Shown: positions 18,175-27,530, numbered from the stretch's first letter. The stretch is DNA of 64,000 nucleotides from Shewanella halifaxensis HAW-EB4 (GCF_000019185.1 NC_010334.1:4092001-4156000), one strand, 5' to 3'. Numbers and translations are program-made. Notes: generated by a model from the letters alone, not told the origin.

Positions 18175-19017
18175 TCAGTGAACATACTGCGCAGCCACTA
18201 CGGCATTGTCATACATCGCCTGATCATACTCCGCCTTGCCATAGTCAGTAATGATCTTTTGTCCTTCGGCTGATGCTACAAATTCAATAAAGGATTTAGA
18301 CAGCGCCACACCAGGATCGGTCAAATCCACGCTTCTCAACGCATGGTAAGTATTAATCAGCACTGGATCGCCCTTAAACAGAATCTGTAAGTTGGGTAAC
18401 TGTGCTTGGGTTGCTACCCAAGTGGAGCTGTCTGTCATAAAGTAGCCGTGGTTTTTATTTGCTATTTTCAGTGATGCCCGCATAAAGTCACCCGTGGTCT
18501 GGTACCAGTCGCCCTTTGGATTGACATCGGCGCTACTCCAGATGGACAACTCTTTCTTATGAGTCCCCGAATTGTCGCCACGGGTATAAAACAGCGCCTG
18601 ATTTACGGCGATATTGCTATACGCCTTAGCTACAGAAGTCGCCCCTTTAACTTTCCCTTTATCCGACACAGGCCCCACTAAATAAAATTCATTAGAACCT
18701 ATCAGCGTATGCTGCGTAGCCCAGCCATCTTTTATTGCCTGCTTTTCTGCAGCTGGCGCATGCACCATCACCATATCAATCTTGCCAGCCTTGAGTAATG
18801 ACAAAGACTTACCACTGCCCGCCTTTACCCAGCACATACGACTGTTGTGATCCGCGTTAAAGGCATCCGCTAGCGCTTCCAACATTCCTAGCTCACCGGG
18901 GCTGCCAGTGGCAAGCACAAACTCCTGCTGACCATCACCGAATACCGATTTACAATCAGTGGCTTGCGCGAAACTTGTTACAGCCAATAGGGATATTGCC
19001 AGTAAGGTTAACTTCAT
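18175..19017 (-). CDS. Periplasmic oxyanion-binding protein, TupA (tungstate) family-like
   Basis: The 280-residue protein has a cleavable signal peptide (LLAVTSFAQA). It resembles TupA-type substrate-binding proteins of tungstate ABC importers: LATGSPGELGMLEAL near the N-terminus, GSGKSLSLLKAGKIDMVMVHAP (about 67-88), a segment ending EFYLVGPVSD, and FYTRGDNSGTHKKE, the oxyanion-loop signature. The usual family start 'ATTTS' is ATGSP here, so anion specificity may differ. No permease or ATPase gene is adjacent on either side, so its transporter partner must be elsewhere or absent. Confidence 0.75.
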   Translation of the reverse strand: MKLTLLAISLLAVTSFAQATDCKSVFGDGQQEFVLATGSPGELGMLEALADAFNADHNSRMCWVKAGSGKSLSLLKAGKIDMVMVHAPAAEKQAIKDGWATQHTLIGSNEFYLVGPVSDKGKVKGATSVAKAYSNIAVNQALFYTRGDNSGTHKKELSIWSSADVNPKGDWYQTTGDFMRASLKIANKNHGYFMTDSSTWVATQAQLPNLQILFKGDPVLINTYHALRSVDLTDPGVALSKSFIEFVASAEGQKIITDYGKAEYDQAMYDNAVVAAQYVH

Positions 19018-19614
19018 AGGGTAATGCCTCTTATTTTATTTATTGGTAAAAAATGGGTTAAGCAACGGGGCAATCGCCTAGCTACTGGGTAAAAATGTCC
19101 CACAAAGTAGAGGTTTATCGATTGCTAACGGAATAATGCAGATTACAAGCCACTCTAAGGTAGCCTCTAAGGTGAGGAACTAAAATTGTGAGCAAAATCA
19201 ACTTGCTATTAACAATGGGAGATGGGATGGCCACTCCCTAATACGGCGTTGATGCGCCAAACTGATGTTGAAGCATTCAGTTACAAAGTGAAAACACAAA
19301 GTGCGATAGAGAAATGGAGTAAGTTGCAATTTGACGAATATTAGGCAAAGAGAGTCTGCTTATAGTGCCGTTATATAAGTAAGGAAAAAGGACAGTATAG
19401 AAAAGACAGTACAGCCACATTTTGCGCTTCAGCGGCAACATGGTAGCATCTAAATATCGGTAACATAACAACCCCGCAACAAATGAGGGGGGCTTTTACT
19501 GCCAACCTTATGGCGATAATTTCAACTATTTGTTCAAGGATGAAAAATGAAAAGGTTAGTTTTAGCAGTAGCTAGATTGCGATTTAGTTTTACCCCGATT
19601 GCGGAGGATTTATG
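19018..19614. other. Non-coding region upstream of the tupA-like gene
   Basis: Apart from the RAYT-type motif at 19391-19430, only a 22-codon frame (19547-19615) is visible. It ends exactly at the start of the next small ORF and might be a coupled leader, but there is no further support. Confidence 0.35.
19391..19430 (+). repeat. RAYT-associated flanking motif, first copy
   Basis: The stretch AGAAAAGACAGTACAGCCA and the following bases match, with few changes, the sequence at 20509-20545 just upstream of the transposase gene. It is likely a remnant or outer copy of the same element end. Confidence 0.6.
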
Positions 19615-19767
19615 ATGTCAAAATTTATAATCGTTTGTGGTCTTGCAATATTGGGGCTTGGATATGAAAAATACTCAAACGCAGATCTTATGATAATAGC
19701 TGGAATTCTATTTGTTAATGTTGGTTTGTATATGGATGTAAAGAACAGATCCGACAAAGAAAACTGA
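19615..19767 (+). CDS. Small (50 aa) two-helix membrane peptide
   Basis: This short frame has a strong GGAGG site 7 nt before ATG 19615. The product begins SKFIIVCGLAILGLG and has a second hydrophobic stretch (ADLMIIAGILFVNVGLY) before a charged end (DVKNRSDKEN). Two short helices separated by a polar turn suggest a small inner-membrane protein. The good ribosome site and helix pattern make it more than a random ORF, but no family is recognised. Confidence 0.5.
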   Translation: MSKFIIVCGLAILGLGYEKYSNADLMIIAGILFVNVGLYMDVKNRSDKEN

Positions 19768-19812
19768 AGAAAGCAAAGCCCACAAAATAATTAAGACATA
19801 TATGGACGCTCC

Positions 19813-19842
19813 CGGTTAGCCAAGGCAGTACTTTGCTAACCG
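19813..19842 (+). terminator. Hairpin downstream of the small membrane peptide
   Basis: An 8-bp inverted repeat (CGGTTAGC 19813-19820 with GCTAACCG 19835-19842) is present. No tight T-run follows, so termination is only possible. Confidence 0.35.
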
Positions 19843-19936
19843 AGGCTGTTTTGCCTTAGTTTCTATTTATTCTTGGATCCAGTGTAGTGCTAATTGACTG
19901 ACTCTTTTCGCTTTAATTATTGTACTTTCTTAATTA

Positions 19937-20116
19937 TTGTACTTAATTATTGTAGTTGGTAATGCTGGTTCTGGCGGTAGTTCTGGCGGTAGTTCAGGCG
20001 GCACTGGCGGTGGTATTAGTATTCATGGTAACGGTAGTGGTGGTTCTGGCGCTTGGTGTTTGGTGCAAGGCGGAGTTGTGATACATTGCGAGAGTGACCA
20101 GCATAGTAGTAATTAA
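19937..20116 (+). CDS. Gly/Ser-rich short ORF of unknown function
   Basis: The frame from TTG 19937 encodes about 59 residues. It has a short hydrophobic start (YLIIVVGN), then a run rich in Gly and Ser (GSGGSSGGSSGGTGGG), then GNGSGGSGAWCLVQGG and a tail with a second Cys (VIHCESDQHSSN). No ATG and no good ribosome site are visible. The upstream DNA holds a direct repeat of the type TTAATTATTGTACTT. It may be the end of a lost gene, or a microcin-like precursor lacking its leader. Glycine-rich composition alone is not proof of a bacteriocin. Confidence 0.3.
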   Translation: MYLIIVVGNAGSGGSSGGSSGGTGGGISIHGNGSGGSGAWCLVQGGVVIHCESDQHSSN

Positions 20117-20161
20117 TAGCTTTCACTTTTCCATTTGGAATTATTTTAATTGGAGTACTAA

Positions 20162-20542
20162 ATGAATAATATGATGAAAGTTATTATACCTATTACGTTG
20201 CTATCTTTGATGTCAGCATGTAGTCAACAGGTTCAAGAGAAAGAACTCTCTGAACGCTTTATGGATAATCAATCAAAGTTCGAGCGTTTATCCAATTTAT
20301 CTTGCACTTTATTAAATAATGACTTTAAAGCTATGCAATATACAGTTGGATATTATAATAATAGAGAGTCGAAAGCTAAAATAAATGAGAAAATAAAAGA
20401 CTATCAATTTAAATGGGCAAACTTAAATAAGTATGGTGCTCAGTTTGAGAACAATCTTAAAGAAATAGACAAGCTTTTAGTTGATTTGGATGTTGATGGA
20501 ATACTCAGAAAAGACAGGACAGCCATATCTTTTGTGCTTTAG
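20162..20542 (+). CDS. Small lipoprotein, 3' end running into the RAYT element
   Basis: The product has a lipoprotein signal peptide with lipobox SAC (MKVIIPITLLSLMSAC, Cys20). A hydrophilic, probably helical body of about 100 residues follows, rich in Lys, Asn, Glu and Leu. A GGAG site precedes the ATG. The last dozen codons (RKDRTAISFVL) lie inside the conserved flanking motif of the transposase element. The native C-terminus has therefore probably been replaced by insertion, making this a 3'-truncated gene. The family is not recognised. Confidence 0.6.
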   Translation: MNNMMKVIIPITLLSLMSACSQQVQEKELSERFMDNQSKFERLSNLSCTLLNNDFKAMQYTVGYYNNRESKAKINEKIKDYQFKWANLNKYGAQFENNLKEIDKLLVDLDVDGILRKDRTAISFVL

Positions 20543-20545
20543 CAC
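20509..20545 (+). repeat. RAYT-associated flanking motif, second copy
   Basis: The motif CAGAAAAGACAGGACAGCCA and the following T-rich bases, with a TGCTTTAGCA palindrome, lie 55 nt before the transposase start. They match 19391-19430. Confidence 0.6.
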
Positions 20546-20599
20546 ATCCTCTACTAGGCTTTGTAGTACCTCCTCTTGGCCTAGTCTAGGATCGCGATT

Positions 20600-21652
20600 A
20601 TGACCTCTGCTCGACGAACTTTGATAGATCCTGAATCGACTCCTTTCTATCACATCATAAATCGTTGTGTCAGAAGAGCATTTCTCTGTGGCGAGGATAA
20701 GCTTACAGGTAAAAGCTTTGAACATAGGCGTGGCTGGATTGTCGATAAAATCAAAACGCTTTCAACTATCTTCTGTATCGATATTTGTGCCTATGCGGTC
20801 ATGAATAATCACTATCATTTAGTCCTAAAAATCGACACTGACAAAGCCAAATCATTGAGTAACAAAGAGGTCATTAGTCGATGGTGTAAAATCACTAAAG
20901 GGCATGCTGTAGCAACCAAACACATGAATGGTAAGACATTAATTGAGGGGGAGCGTTTACTACTTGATGGATTATTAGCTGAGTGGCACGAGCGTTTATC
21001 GAGTATATCGTGGTTTATGCGCTGTCTTAATGAGGAGGTAGCGCGTAGGGCAAATCGTGAAGATGAGTGTAAGGGGGCATTCTGGGAAGGAAGGTTTAAG
21101 TCTCAAGCCCTGCTCGATGAACAGGCATTACTGGCATGTATGATGTATGTGGATTTAAACCCTATCAGAGCTGGTATCGCTGACACACTTCACTCCTCTG
21201 AGTTCACCTCTATTCAAGAGCGTATTGCCGAGTTAGATTCGCTTGATAGTAACACCAGCAAACCAACTAATCCCGGCAAGCCCACCAATCAAGAACCTGA
21301 GCTTGCTGTAGATAATCCATTAAAACCACTCGCTAAATTTGATGGTTCCACCCATCTTGCGACTCAATCGGGAATCCCGTTTCACTTTTGTGACTACTTA
21401 GAGCTTATTGACTGGACTGGCAGAGTGATTCGACATGATAAAACAGGCGTCATAGATTCAAAACAACCTAAATTACTAAATGAGCTAGGTATTGCACCCG
21501 ATGCTTGGATTACTTCAGCCAAAGAGTTTCGTCGTCAATACAGTGGAGTTAGCGGCCGTTGGGACGCTATGTGTGAGTTCAAAAGGCAGCACCAAAGCGG
21601 AAAGTGGAGCAAGGGAAAAGCTTGTAGTAATGCACTTCATCCGTCGCCTTAG
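20600..21652 (+). CDS. REP-associated tyrosine transposase (RAYT, IS200-like Y1 family)
   Basis: The 350-residue transposase belongs to the Y1 HUH superfamily. The metal-binding HUH motif is NHYHLV (about residues 73-78), preceded by YAVMN. The domain starts with FYHIINRCVRRAFLCGED and contains a conserved FWEGRFKSQALLDE plus MMYVDLNPIRAGIA, typical of RAYTs. Such enzymes cut single-stranded DNA at REP palindromes and are domesticated or mobile. The C-terminal third (after about residue 215) is more variable. It is a single gene with no second-strand transposase, and the flanking motif before it is repeated at 19.4 kb. Confidence 0.9.
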   Translation: MTSARRTLIDPESTPFYHIINRCVRRAFLCGEDKLTGKSFEHRRGWIVDKIKTLSTIFCIDICAYAVMNNHYHLVLKIDTDKAKSLSNKEVISRWCKITKGHAVATKHMNGKTLIEGERLLLDGLLAEWHERLSSISWFMRCLNEEVARRANREDECKGAFWEGRFKSQALLDEQALLACMMYVDLNPIRAGIADTLHSSEFTSIQERIAELDSLDSNTSKPTNPGKPTNQEPELAVDNPLKPLAKFDGSTHLATQSGIPFHFCDYLELIDWTGRVIRHDKTGVIDSKQPKLLNELGIAPDAWITSAKEFRRQYSGVSGRWDAMCEFKRQHQSGKWSKGKACSNALHPSP

Positions 21653-21681
21653 TTGATTAGTAGAGGTATGAGCGAGCTACT

Positions 21682-22113
21682 CTAAACTAAAGCCAACAAC
21701 CTATGCCCTCTTGCCACAGACTTAGCAACCTCATTAGCTACCGCTATCAACCTCGCCTTTATCGCCTGCTCAATCCCCACACCTGCCTCAAGCAAGTCAG
21801 CAACTGCAATAAAAGCCGTGGTCTTTAAGCTCGTGCTGTCGTAGTAATAGGCATAACCCTCACCCGTCACCCAATTGTGATTCTTAGAGTCCAGAGCCTT
21901 ATCTTCCAAGCTCCTAACCAAGGTAAAGTCGAAAGCTAAGATACAGGCTTCATCGCCATACCAATCCGCCTTTAAGGCTTGAAAGTTGAGCCACATTTCC
22001 AGCTCTACCAATAACGGCTTAAGCGAACTAGAAAAGCCACTATCGGCACTAATTGTAATCGGAAGTTGTTCTTGCATTGTCGTTTCAGCTTTTATCATTT
22101 CGTCTGTCGTCAT
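21682..22113 (-). CDS. Hypothetical soluble protein
   Basis: The 143-residue protein has no signal peptide or membrane segment. The central part (WLNFQALKADWYGDEACILAF) and the end (AVANEVAKSVARGHRLLALV) look like a compact mixed fold, but no family is recognised. ATG 22113 is the longest start; an internal ATG at 22074 would give MQEQLPITIS. The sequence just upstream of the start is a four-copy hexamer repeat, so there is no normal ribosome site at 22113 and the inner start may be used. It is transcribed convergently with the transposase. Confidence 0.55.
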   Translation of the reverse strand: MTTDEMIKAETTMQEQLPITISADSGFSSSLKPLLVELEMWLNFQALKADWYGDEACILAFDFTLVRSLEDKALDSKNHNWVTGEGYAYYYDSTSLKTTAFIAVADLLEAGVGIEQAIKARLIAVANEVAKSVARGHRLLALV

Positions 22114-22115
22114 TA

Positions 22116-22139
22116 AGTCTGAGTCTGAGTCTGAGTCTG
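22116..22139. repeat. Hexanucleotide microsatellite (AGTCTG)x4
   Basis: Four perfect copies of AGTCTG lie directly upstream of the minus-strand gene starting at 22113. Copy-number change would alter its leader, and would not shift its frame because the unit is a multiple of three. Confidence 0.9.
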
Positions 22140-22187
22140 TTTATAAGCTAGATTTTGCTAGCTATTGATTTGAGATGTCCCATCAAT

Positions 22188-22213
22188 AAAAAAGCGACCA
22201 AAAGGTCGCTTTT
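22188..22213 (-). terminator. Rho-independent terminator of the gcv operon
   Basis: A 10-bp stem (22190-22199 with 22204-22213) with a 4-nt loop has six T on the minus strand after it. It lies downstream of gcvP. Confidence 0.8.
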
Positions 22214-22288
22214 AAAGCTCTTTAACTACCGGAAACCACCAAACTCACAGTTTCCGTAATTGCGTCGCTGGCGCAGATAAGACAATGA

Positions 22289-22347
22289 AGTTTGTCGTTT
22301 TCGCCGCGGAGTTGACTCCAGTCAATGAGCAGCGAAAACGTCAAACT
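22289..22347. repeat. Imperfect palindromic intergenic element after gcvP
   Basis: A 16-nt inverted repeat with one mismatch (22289-22304 with 22332-22347) encloses a smaller palindrome TTGACTCCAGTCAA. Its core (AGTTGA...TCAATGAGCA) recurs in the larger palindrome at 26144-26267. Confidence 0.65.
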
Positions 22348-22376
22348 GAGGCAGTATTATCAAGCCCAAGCAGCAA

Positions 22377-25277
22377 TTACTCGTAGTCAGAGACAGGTGC
22401 GCAACTACACATTAGGTTTCTATCGCCGTACACATCATCAATACGATTAACCGTTGGCCAGAACTTATTGGCCTTAACCGCTGCCGTCGGGAACACGGCT
22501 TCCTGACGCGTGTAAGGACGCTCATCGAACGCTGGATCCATGATATCGGCCAATGTATGCGGCGCATTGTGCAGTGGGTTGTTATCCACTGGCCACTCGC
22601 CTGACTCTACCTTAGCGATTTCAGCGCGGATAGACACCATCGCCTCGATGAATCTGTCTAGCTCAACCTTAGACTCTGATTCTGTTGGCTCAATCATCAA
22701 GGTGCCCGCAACAGGGAAGCTCATGGTTGGCGCGTGGAAGCCGTAGTCGTTTAAGCGTTTGGCGATATCCATCTCGGTAACACCTGAGGCTTCTTTTAGC
22801 GGACGTAGGTCGATGATGCACTCGTGTGCTACACGATCGTTGCGGCCGGTATACAGCACTGGGTAGTGGGCAGACAGCTTCTTCATCACGTAGTTGGCAT
22901 TAAGCAGTGCAACCTGAGTCGACTGACGTAGACCTTGGTAGCCCAGTAACTTGATGTACATCCAAGTGATTGGCAAGATGCTGGCGCTGCCATATGGCGC
23001 TGCCGATACCGCGCCGTTATTGTCTGACTCGCGGCCAGGCTTAACCACAGAGTGACCCGCCACAAATGGGGCTAGGTGCGCCTTAACACCGATTGGGCCC
23101 ATACCAGGACCACCGCCGCCATGTGGAATAGCAAAGGTCTTGTGTAGATTTAGGTGCGATACGTCAGCGCCGATTGAACCCGGTGTCGTTAGACCAACCT
23201 GTGCGTTCATGTTGGCACCATCAAGATAGACCTGACCGCCGTGCTGGTGAATGATGTCACAGATCTCGCTGACCGTTTCTTCATACACACCGTGAGTCGA
23301 TGGATAAGTGATCATGATGCAAGATAGGTTGTCGGCCACTTCTGCCGCTTTGGTCTTTAGATCTTCCATATCGACGTTACCGGCTTTGTCACAAGCGGTA
23401 ACCACAATCTTCATGCCTGCCAGCTGCGCCGATGCAGGGTTGGTGCCGTGCGCCGATTGCGGAATTAGACAGACATTACGGTGGCCTTCGCCGCGTGAGA
23501 TATGGTAGTTACGGATAGCCAATAGGCCTGCGTATTCACCCGATGCGCCCGAGTTAGCCTGCATGCACATAGCGTCATAGCCTGTGATATCCACCAGCCA
23601 TGCCGATAGCTCTTCAATTAGCTGGGTATAACCCTCGGCTTGGTCCAGTGGGCAGAACGGATGCATGTTACCAAACTCAGCCCAGCTCACTGGCATCATC
23701 TCTGTTGCCGCGTTGAGCTTCATGGTACAAGAACCTAACGAGATCATAGAGTGGTTCAGTGCCAAGTCTTTATTTTCGAGACGCTTGATGTAACGCATCA
23801 TCTCAGTTTCGCTGTGGTAGCGGTTAAAGGTTGGGTGAGTCAAGATAGCATCGGTGCGCACAAGCTCGCTTGGAATTGACGCGCTGTCTGCTTTGATGAT
23901 CTGCTCATCAAGCGCTGCAACATCTAAACCGTGCTCAGAACCAAGGATAACGTCAAATAGCTCGGACACATCAGTGCGAGTGGTGGTTTCGTCAAGACTG
24001 ATCCCAAAGCTACCAGCGTTATCATTAGCGCTATCGATACGCAGGTTGATTTGCGCTGCTAATGCGCGAGCATTAATCGCGGCAACATCGCCACCTTTAA
24101 CGGTAATAGTGTCAAACCAAGTGCTGTTTACCAGCTCAAGCCCTTTAGCCGTTAAGCCTGCCGCTAGAATGTCGGTTAGACGGTGAATGCGCTCGGCAAT
24201 CACTTTAAGGCCTTGTGGACCATGGTATACCGCGTAGAACGATGCCATGTTGGCAAGTAATACCTGTGCAGTACAGATGTTAGAGTTAGCTTTTTCGCGG
24301 CGGATATGCTGCTCACGAGTCTGCATCGCCATACGCAGTGCGCGGTTACCGCGAGTATCTTGTGATACACCGATAATACGCCCAGGTAGCGAACGCTTGT
24401 ACTCGTCACGCGTCACAAAGAATGCGGCATGTGGACCACCAAAGCCCATTGGTACGCCGAAACGCTGCGCGCTACCAAAGACCACGTCTGCGCCCATTGA
24501 GCCTGGCGACTTAAGCAGCACGAGTGACATCATATCGGCTGCGACAGTAACCACGGCTTTCTTGGCTTTTAGCTCGGCAAAGAGCGCTGTGTGGTCGCTG
24601 ATCTCACCAAAACGGTTGGTGTACTGGAACAGGGCACCAAATAGCTCGTAGTTAACGGCATCAGATGCTGGGCCGACAACAATGTCAAAGCCAAAACATT
24701 CGGCGCGGGTCTTAACCACGTCGATAGTCTGTGGGAATACGTCATCGGCGATAAAGAAGATATTGGCTTTTTTCGCCTTAGAGACACGCTTAGCCAGTGC
24801 CATCGCTTCGGCGGCTGCAGTGGCTTCATCGAGCAGTGATGCTGAGGCGAGATCTAGACCAGTCAAATCCATAGATACTTGCTGGAAGTTCAAAATCGCT
24901 TCTAGGCGGCCCTGAGCAATCTCAGGCTGGTATGGCGTGTACGCCGTGTACCAACCTGGGTTTTCAAATACATTACGCTGGATAACACTCGGGACTTCGG
25001 TGCCGTAGTAGCCCATGCCGATATAACTCTTAAACACCTTGTTCTTGTCCGCAACTTCACGGATATAGGCCATACCTTCGGCTTCACTGCAGCTGCTACC
25101 AACGGCTAAGTCACGGTTAAGGCGAATAGATCCTGGCACGATCTGCTGAGTAAGGTCTTCTAACGACTCTGCGCCAACAAAGTTCAGCATCTCTTGCTGT
25201 TGAGTGCTTTCTGGACCGATGTGACGACGAATAAATAATTCGTGCTGCTCTAACTGTGTAAGGGTTTCTGTGGTCAT
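22377..25277 (-). CDS. gcvP: Glycine dehydrogenase (decarboxylating), P protein
   Basis: The 966-residue PLP enzyme of the glycine cleavage system decarboxylates glycine and passes the aminomethyl group to the lipoyl arm of GcvH. It is full length, with both halves of the fused P protein. The PLP lysine lies in the [23 protein letters not shown] region of the C-terminal half. The start chosen is ATG 25277 ([15 protein letters not shown]), which matches the family. The frame stays open 47 codons upstream, but that sequence is not conserved-looking. It is third in the order gcvT-gcvH-gcvP, 177 nt after gcvH, with a possible terminator in the gap. Confidence 0.97.
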   Translation of the reverse strand: MTTETLTQLEQHELFIRRHIGPESTQQQEMLNFVGAESLEDLTQQIVPGSIRLNRDLAVGSSCSEAEGMAYIREVADKNKVFKSYIGMGYYGTEVPSVIQRNVFENPGWYTAYTPYQPEIAQGRLEAILNFQQVSMDLTGLDLASASLLDEATAAAEAMALAKRVSKAKKANIFFIADDVFPQTIDVVKTRAECFGFDIVVGPASDAVNYELFGALFQYTNRFGEISDHTALFAELKAKKAVVTVAADMMSLVLLKSPGSMGADVVFGSAQRFGVPMGFGGPHAAFFVTRDEYKRSLPGRIIGVSQDTRGNRALRMAMQTREQHIRREKANSNICTAQVLLANMASFYAVYHGPQGLKVIAERIHRLTDILAAGLTAKGLELVNSTWFDTITVKGGDVAAINARALAAQINLRIDSANDNAGSFGISLDETTTRTDVSELFDVILGSEHGLDVAALDEQIIKADSASIPSELVRTDAILTHPTFNRYHSETEMMRYIKRLENKDLALNHSMISLGSCTMKLNAATEMMPVSWAEFGNMHPFCPLDQAEGYTQLIEELSAWLVDITGYDAMCMQANSGASGEYAGLLAIRNYHISRGEGHRNVCLIPQSAHGTNPASAQLAGMKIVVTACDKAGNVDMEDLKTKAAEVADNLSCIMITYPSTHGVYEETVSEICDIIHQHGGQVYLDGANMNAQVGLTTPGSIGADVSHLNLHKTFAIPHGGGGPGMGPIGVKAHLAPFVAGHSVVKPGRESDNNGAVSAAPYGSASILPITWMYIKLLGYQGLRQSTQVALLNANYVMKKLSAHYPVLYTGRNDRVAHECIIDLRPLKEASGVTEMDIAKRLNDYGFHAPTMSFPVAGTLMIEPTESESKVELDRFIEAMVSIRAEIAKVESGEWPVDNNPLHNAPHTLADIMDPAFDERPYTRQEAVFPTAAVKANKFWPTVNRIDDVYGDRNLMCSCAPVSDYE

Positions 25278-25407
25278 GAGTAACCTAGTTCCATATTTGC
25301 CAGTATCCTGCCTGTAGGGGGCGGTGCTACCGGTCTCTTTAGTTTTAGAATTCGATTTGTTTTTGCATGCTCTGGCTAGCAAAAAGCGGCATAAGCCATA
25401 TAACGAA

Positions 25408-25440
25408 CAAAGCCCCAATCAGCGATGAGTTGGGGCTTTG
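25408..25440 (-). terminator. Hairpin between gcvH and gcvP
   Basis: An 11-bp inverted repeat (25408-25418 with 25430-25440) lies 15 nt after the gcvH stop. A loose T-rich stretch follows on the minus strand. It could partly terminate the transcript before gcvP. Confidence 0.6.
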
Positions 25441-25454
25441 TGAGTCATCGACGC

Positions 25455-25844
25455 TTATTCGTCGTCGATAACTGCTTGATAACCTTCGGCATCAAGCAAG
25501 TTGTCTAGCTCTGCAAGGTCTGTTGGCATTACGCGGAAGAACCAACCATCACCGAATGCGTCGCTATTGACTAGCTCAGGAGAATCTTCCAGTGCTTCGT
25601 TAACGGCAATGACTTCGCCTGAAAGTGGTGCGTAGATATCTGATGCCGCTTTTACAGACTCTGCTACTGCGCAGTCTTCACCTGAGTTAACGTCGTCGCC
25701 TACTTCTGGCAGCTCAACGAACACCATGTCACCCAAAAGCTCTTGAGCGTGCTCACTGATACCGACTGTGTAGCTACCGTCTTCTTCTTTACGTACCCAC
25801 TCATGAGAAGAAGCATATTTAAGTTCAGCTGGGATATTACTCAT
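25455..25844 (-). CDS. gcvH: Glycine cleavage system H protein
   Basis: The 129-residue lipoyl carrier protein shuttles the aminomethyl group between GcvP and GcvT. The lipoylation site lies in the segment [18 protein letters not shown], where Lys65 of ESVKA is the modified residue. The rest matches the family closely ([22 protein letters not shown] at the front). It sits 422 nt after gcvT, which is a wide gap for this operon, and is followed by gcvP. Confidence 0.97.
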   Translation of the reverse strand: MSNIPAELKYASSHEWVRKEEDGSYTVGISEHAQELLGDMVFVELPEVGDDVNSGEDCAVAESVKAASDIYAPLSGEVIAVNEALEDSPELVNSDAFGDGWFFRVMPTDLAELDNLLDAEGYQAVIDDE

Positions 25845-26143
25845 TGGTCTAAATCCTTATTCGATGTTCTAATTCTGTATTTAATAAGACATTACACTGA
25901 CTTGCCTATAAGGCTTATATCAACTTTTGCACCTTTTTTACATCATAAGTGCAGCGATTTCATCTAGTTTTTGACATTTGCCACATTGATTTTGTTCAAC
26001 AGTGCAAATCTAGCTGTTTTACGCTTTATTTAAGCGTTAGCTAAAAATAGATGAAATCGTCAATTTTGCTCTATCTTGATAAAGCGAATAAGCTTTATAT
26101 TCGCCAAAACAAAACATTTTCTGACTGTTCAAACTCATCAGCC

Positions 26144-26267
26144 ATTATATGGTGGGATTAGCCGATAGTTGCTTTGGATTCTAGGAGAAAGCGCGCAGTT
26201 GATAAGCATCAATGAGCACTTTCGACAACGAAGCCAATGCAAATAGCTATAAACCCACCAATATAAT
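26144..26267. repeat. 124-bp imperfect palindromic element (MITE-like)
   Basis: The ends are inverted repeats (ATTATATGGTGGG 26144-26156 and CCCACCAATATAAT 26254-26267). The interior also pairs: GAAAGCGC with GCACTTTC, and TTGCTTTGGATTC with GAAGCCAATGCAA. The right end overlaps the gcvT stop codon. No ORF is present. Confidence 0.65.
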
Positions 26268-27361
26268 TAGAATGCTTGTTTACCATTGCGCACAAATGAT
26301 GGAGCGATAACCTTAACGGGTACACGCTTCTTACGCATCTCTACTTCGGCAACATCACCAATGCTGCGCGGTACGCGAGCCATGGCAATTGAGTAACCTA
26401 GTGTAGGCGAGAATGTACCACTGGTGATGATACCTTGCTGCTCAACACCATCGCTGTCGGTAAAGAACACTGACATGCCGTGACGGATAACGCCTTTAGC
26501 GTCCATGATGAGGCCCACTAGCTTGTCGGTACCTTCGGCTTTAATCTTCTCTAACGCTTGGCGACCGTTAAAGTCACGATCCGCTGGCTCCCATGCCACA
26601 GTCCAGCCCATGTTCGCGGCGAGTGGATTAACACTTTCGTCCATATCTAGGCCGTAAAGGTTCATGCCCGCCTCTAAACGTAGAGTGTCACGTGCACCGA
26701 GTCCACATGGCTTAATGCCCGCTTCTAGGAAAGCTTGCCATAGTGCTTCGGCATCGGCTTCTGGCACGATGACTTCGTAGCCCGTTTCGCCAGTGTAACC
26801 TGTGGTTGCGATAAACAGCGAGCCAGTTTGCACACCGAAGAATGGCTTCATGCCTTCAATCGCGGCATTTTGCTCGGCGTTAAATACGGTGGCGGCTTTT
26901 GCCTTAGCGTTTGGACCTTGAACGGCGATCATCGCCAGCTCTGGACGCTCGGTCACTTCAACGCTGAAACCGTTAACTTGCTCGTTTATCCAAGCGAGGT
27001 CTTTTTCGCGTGTTGCTGAGTTAACAACAATACGGTACTCGGTATCAGATAGGTAATAAGTGATAAGGTCGTCGATGACGCCGCCGTTATGGTCAAGCAT
27101 ACCGCCATATAGGGCCTTACCAGGGACTTTAAGCTTAGCGACGTCGTTGGCTAGCAGTTTGCGTAAAAAGGCACAAGCGTCATCACCAATCACATCAACT
27201 ACAGTCATGTGAGAAACGTCGAACATACCTGCGTCTTGGCGCACCGCGTGATGCTCTTCGATTTGTGAACCGTAGTTAAGTGGCATGTCCCAACCGTGGA
27301 AGTCTACCATCTTGCCGTTAGATTCTAGATGCTTGTTAAAAAGTACAGTTTTGTTAGCCAT
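26267..27361 (-). CDS. gcvT: Aminomethyltransferase, glycine cleavage T protein
   Basis: The 364-residue enzyme transfers the methylene group from aminomethyl-lipoyl GcvH to tetrahydrofolate, releasing ammonia. Family motifs include [20 protein letters not shown] near the N-terminus, FDVSHM, and RHGMSVFF and [17 protein letters not shown] towards the C-terminus. The start chosen is ATG 27361 ([12 protein letters not shown]), with an AAGGGAT site just upstream; the frame is open further but not conserved. It is first in the gcv operon. No glycine riboswitch fold was seen in the leader. Confidence 0.97.
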   Translation of the reverse strand: MANKTVLFNKHLESNGKMVDFHGWDMPLNYGSQIEEHHAVRQDAGMFDVSHMTVVDVIGDDACAFLRKLLANDVAKLKVPGKALYGGMLDHNGGVIDDLITYYLSDTEYRIVVNSATREKDLAWINEQVNGFSVEVTERPELAMIAVQGPNAKAKAATVFNAEQNAAIEGMKPFFGVQTGSLFIATTGYTGETGYEVIVPEADAEALWQAFLEAGIKPCGLGARDTLRLEAGMNLYGLDMDESVNPLAANMGWTVAWEPADRDFNGRQALEKIKAEGTDKLVGLIMDAKGVIRHGMSVFFTDSDGVEQQGIITSGTFSPTLGYSIAMARVPRSIGDVAEVEMRKKRVPVKVIAPSFVRNGKQAF

Positions 27362-27499
27362 TTCTATCCCTTCTTTGGGGTCTTCTAGTCTGTATGCTGC
27401 CATCACTTTATATAGGGTACGAATAAAGGTACTTACTATAAGAAACCGACTATAAGGCACTAGCAGCAGATCAATGTAGTCGTATTAAAATGCGGCGAA

Positions 27500-27530
27500 A
27501 TTATACCTTGAGACGCAACTTTGTATACAA
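27500..27530 (-). promoter_or_regulatory. Candidate sigma-70 promoter for gcvT
   Basis: On the minus strand a perfect TATAAT (27500-27505) lies 19 nt downstream of TTGTAT (27525-27530). The spacing is longer than ideal. It is about 140 nt before the gcvT start. Confidence 0.4.

Noticed and set aside
25278..25418. N-terminal extension of gcvP
   Set aside because: The 47 upstream codons are rich in Cys, Lys and Ser and run over a hairpin; family members begin at the MTTETLTQ region.
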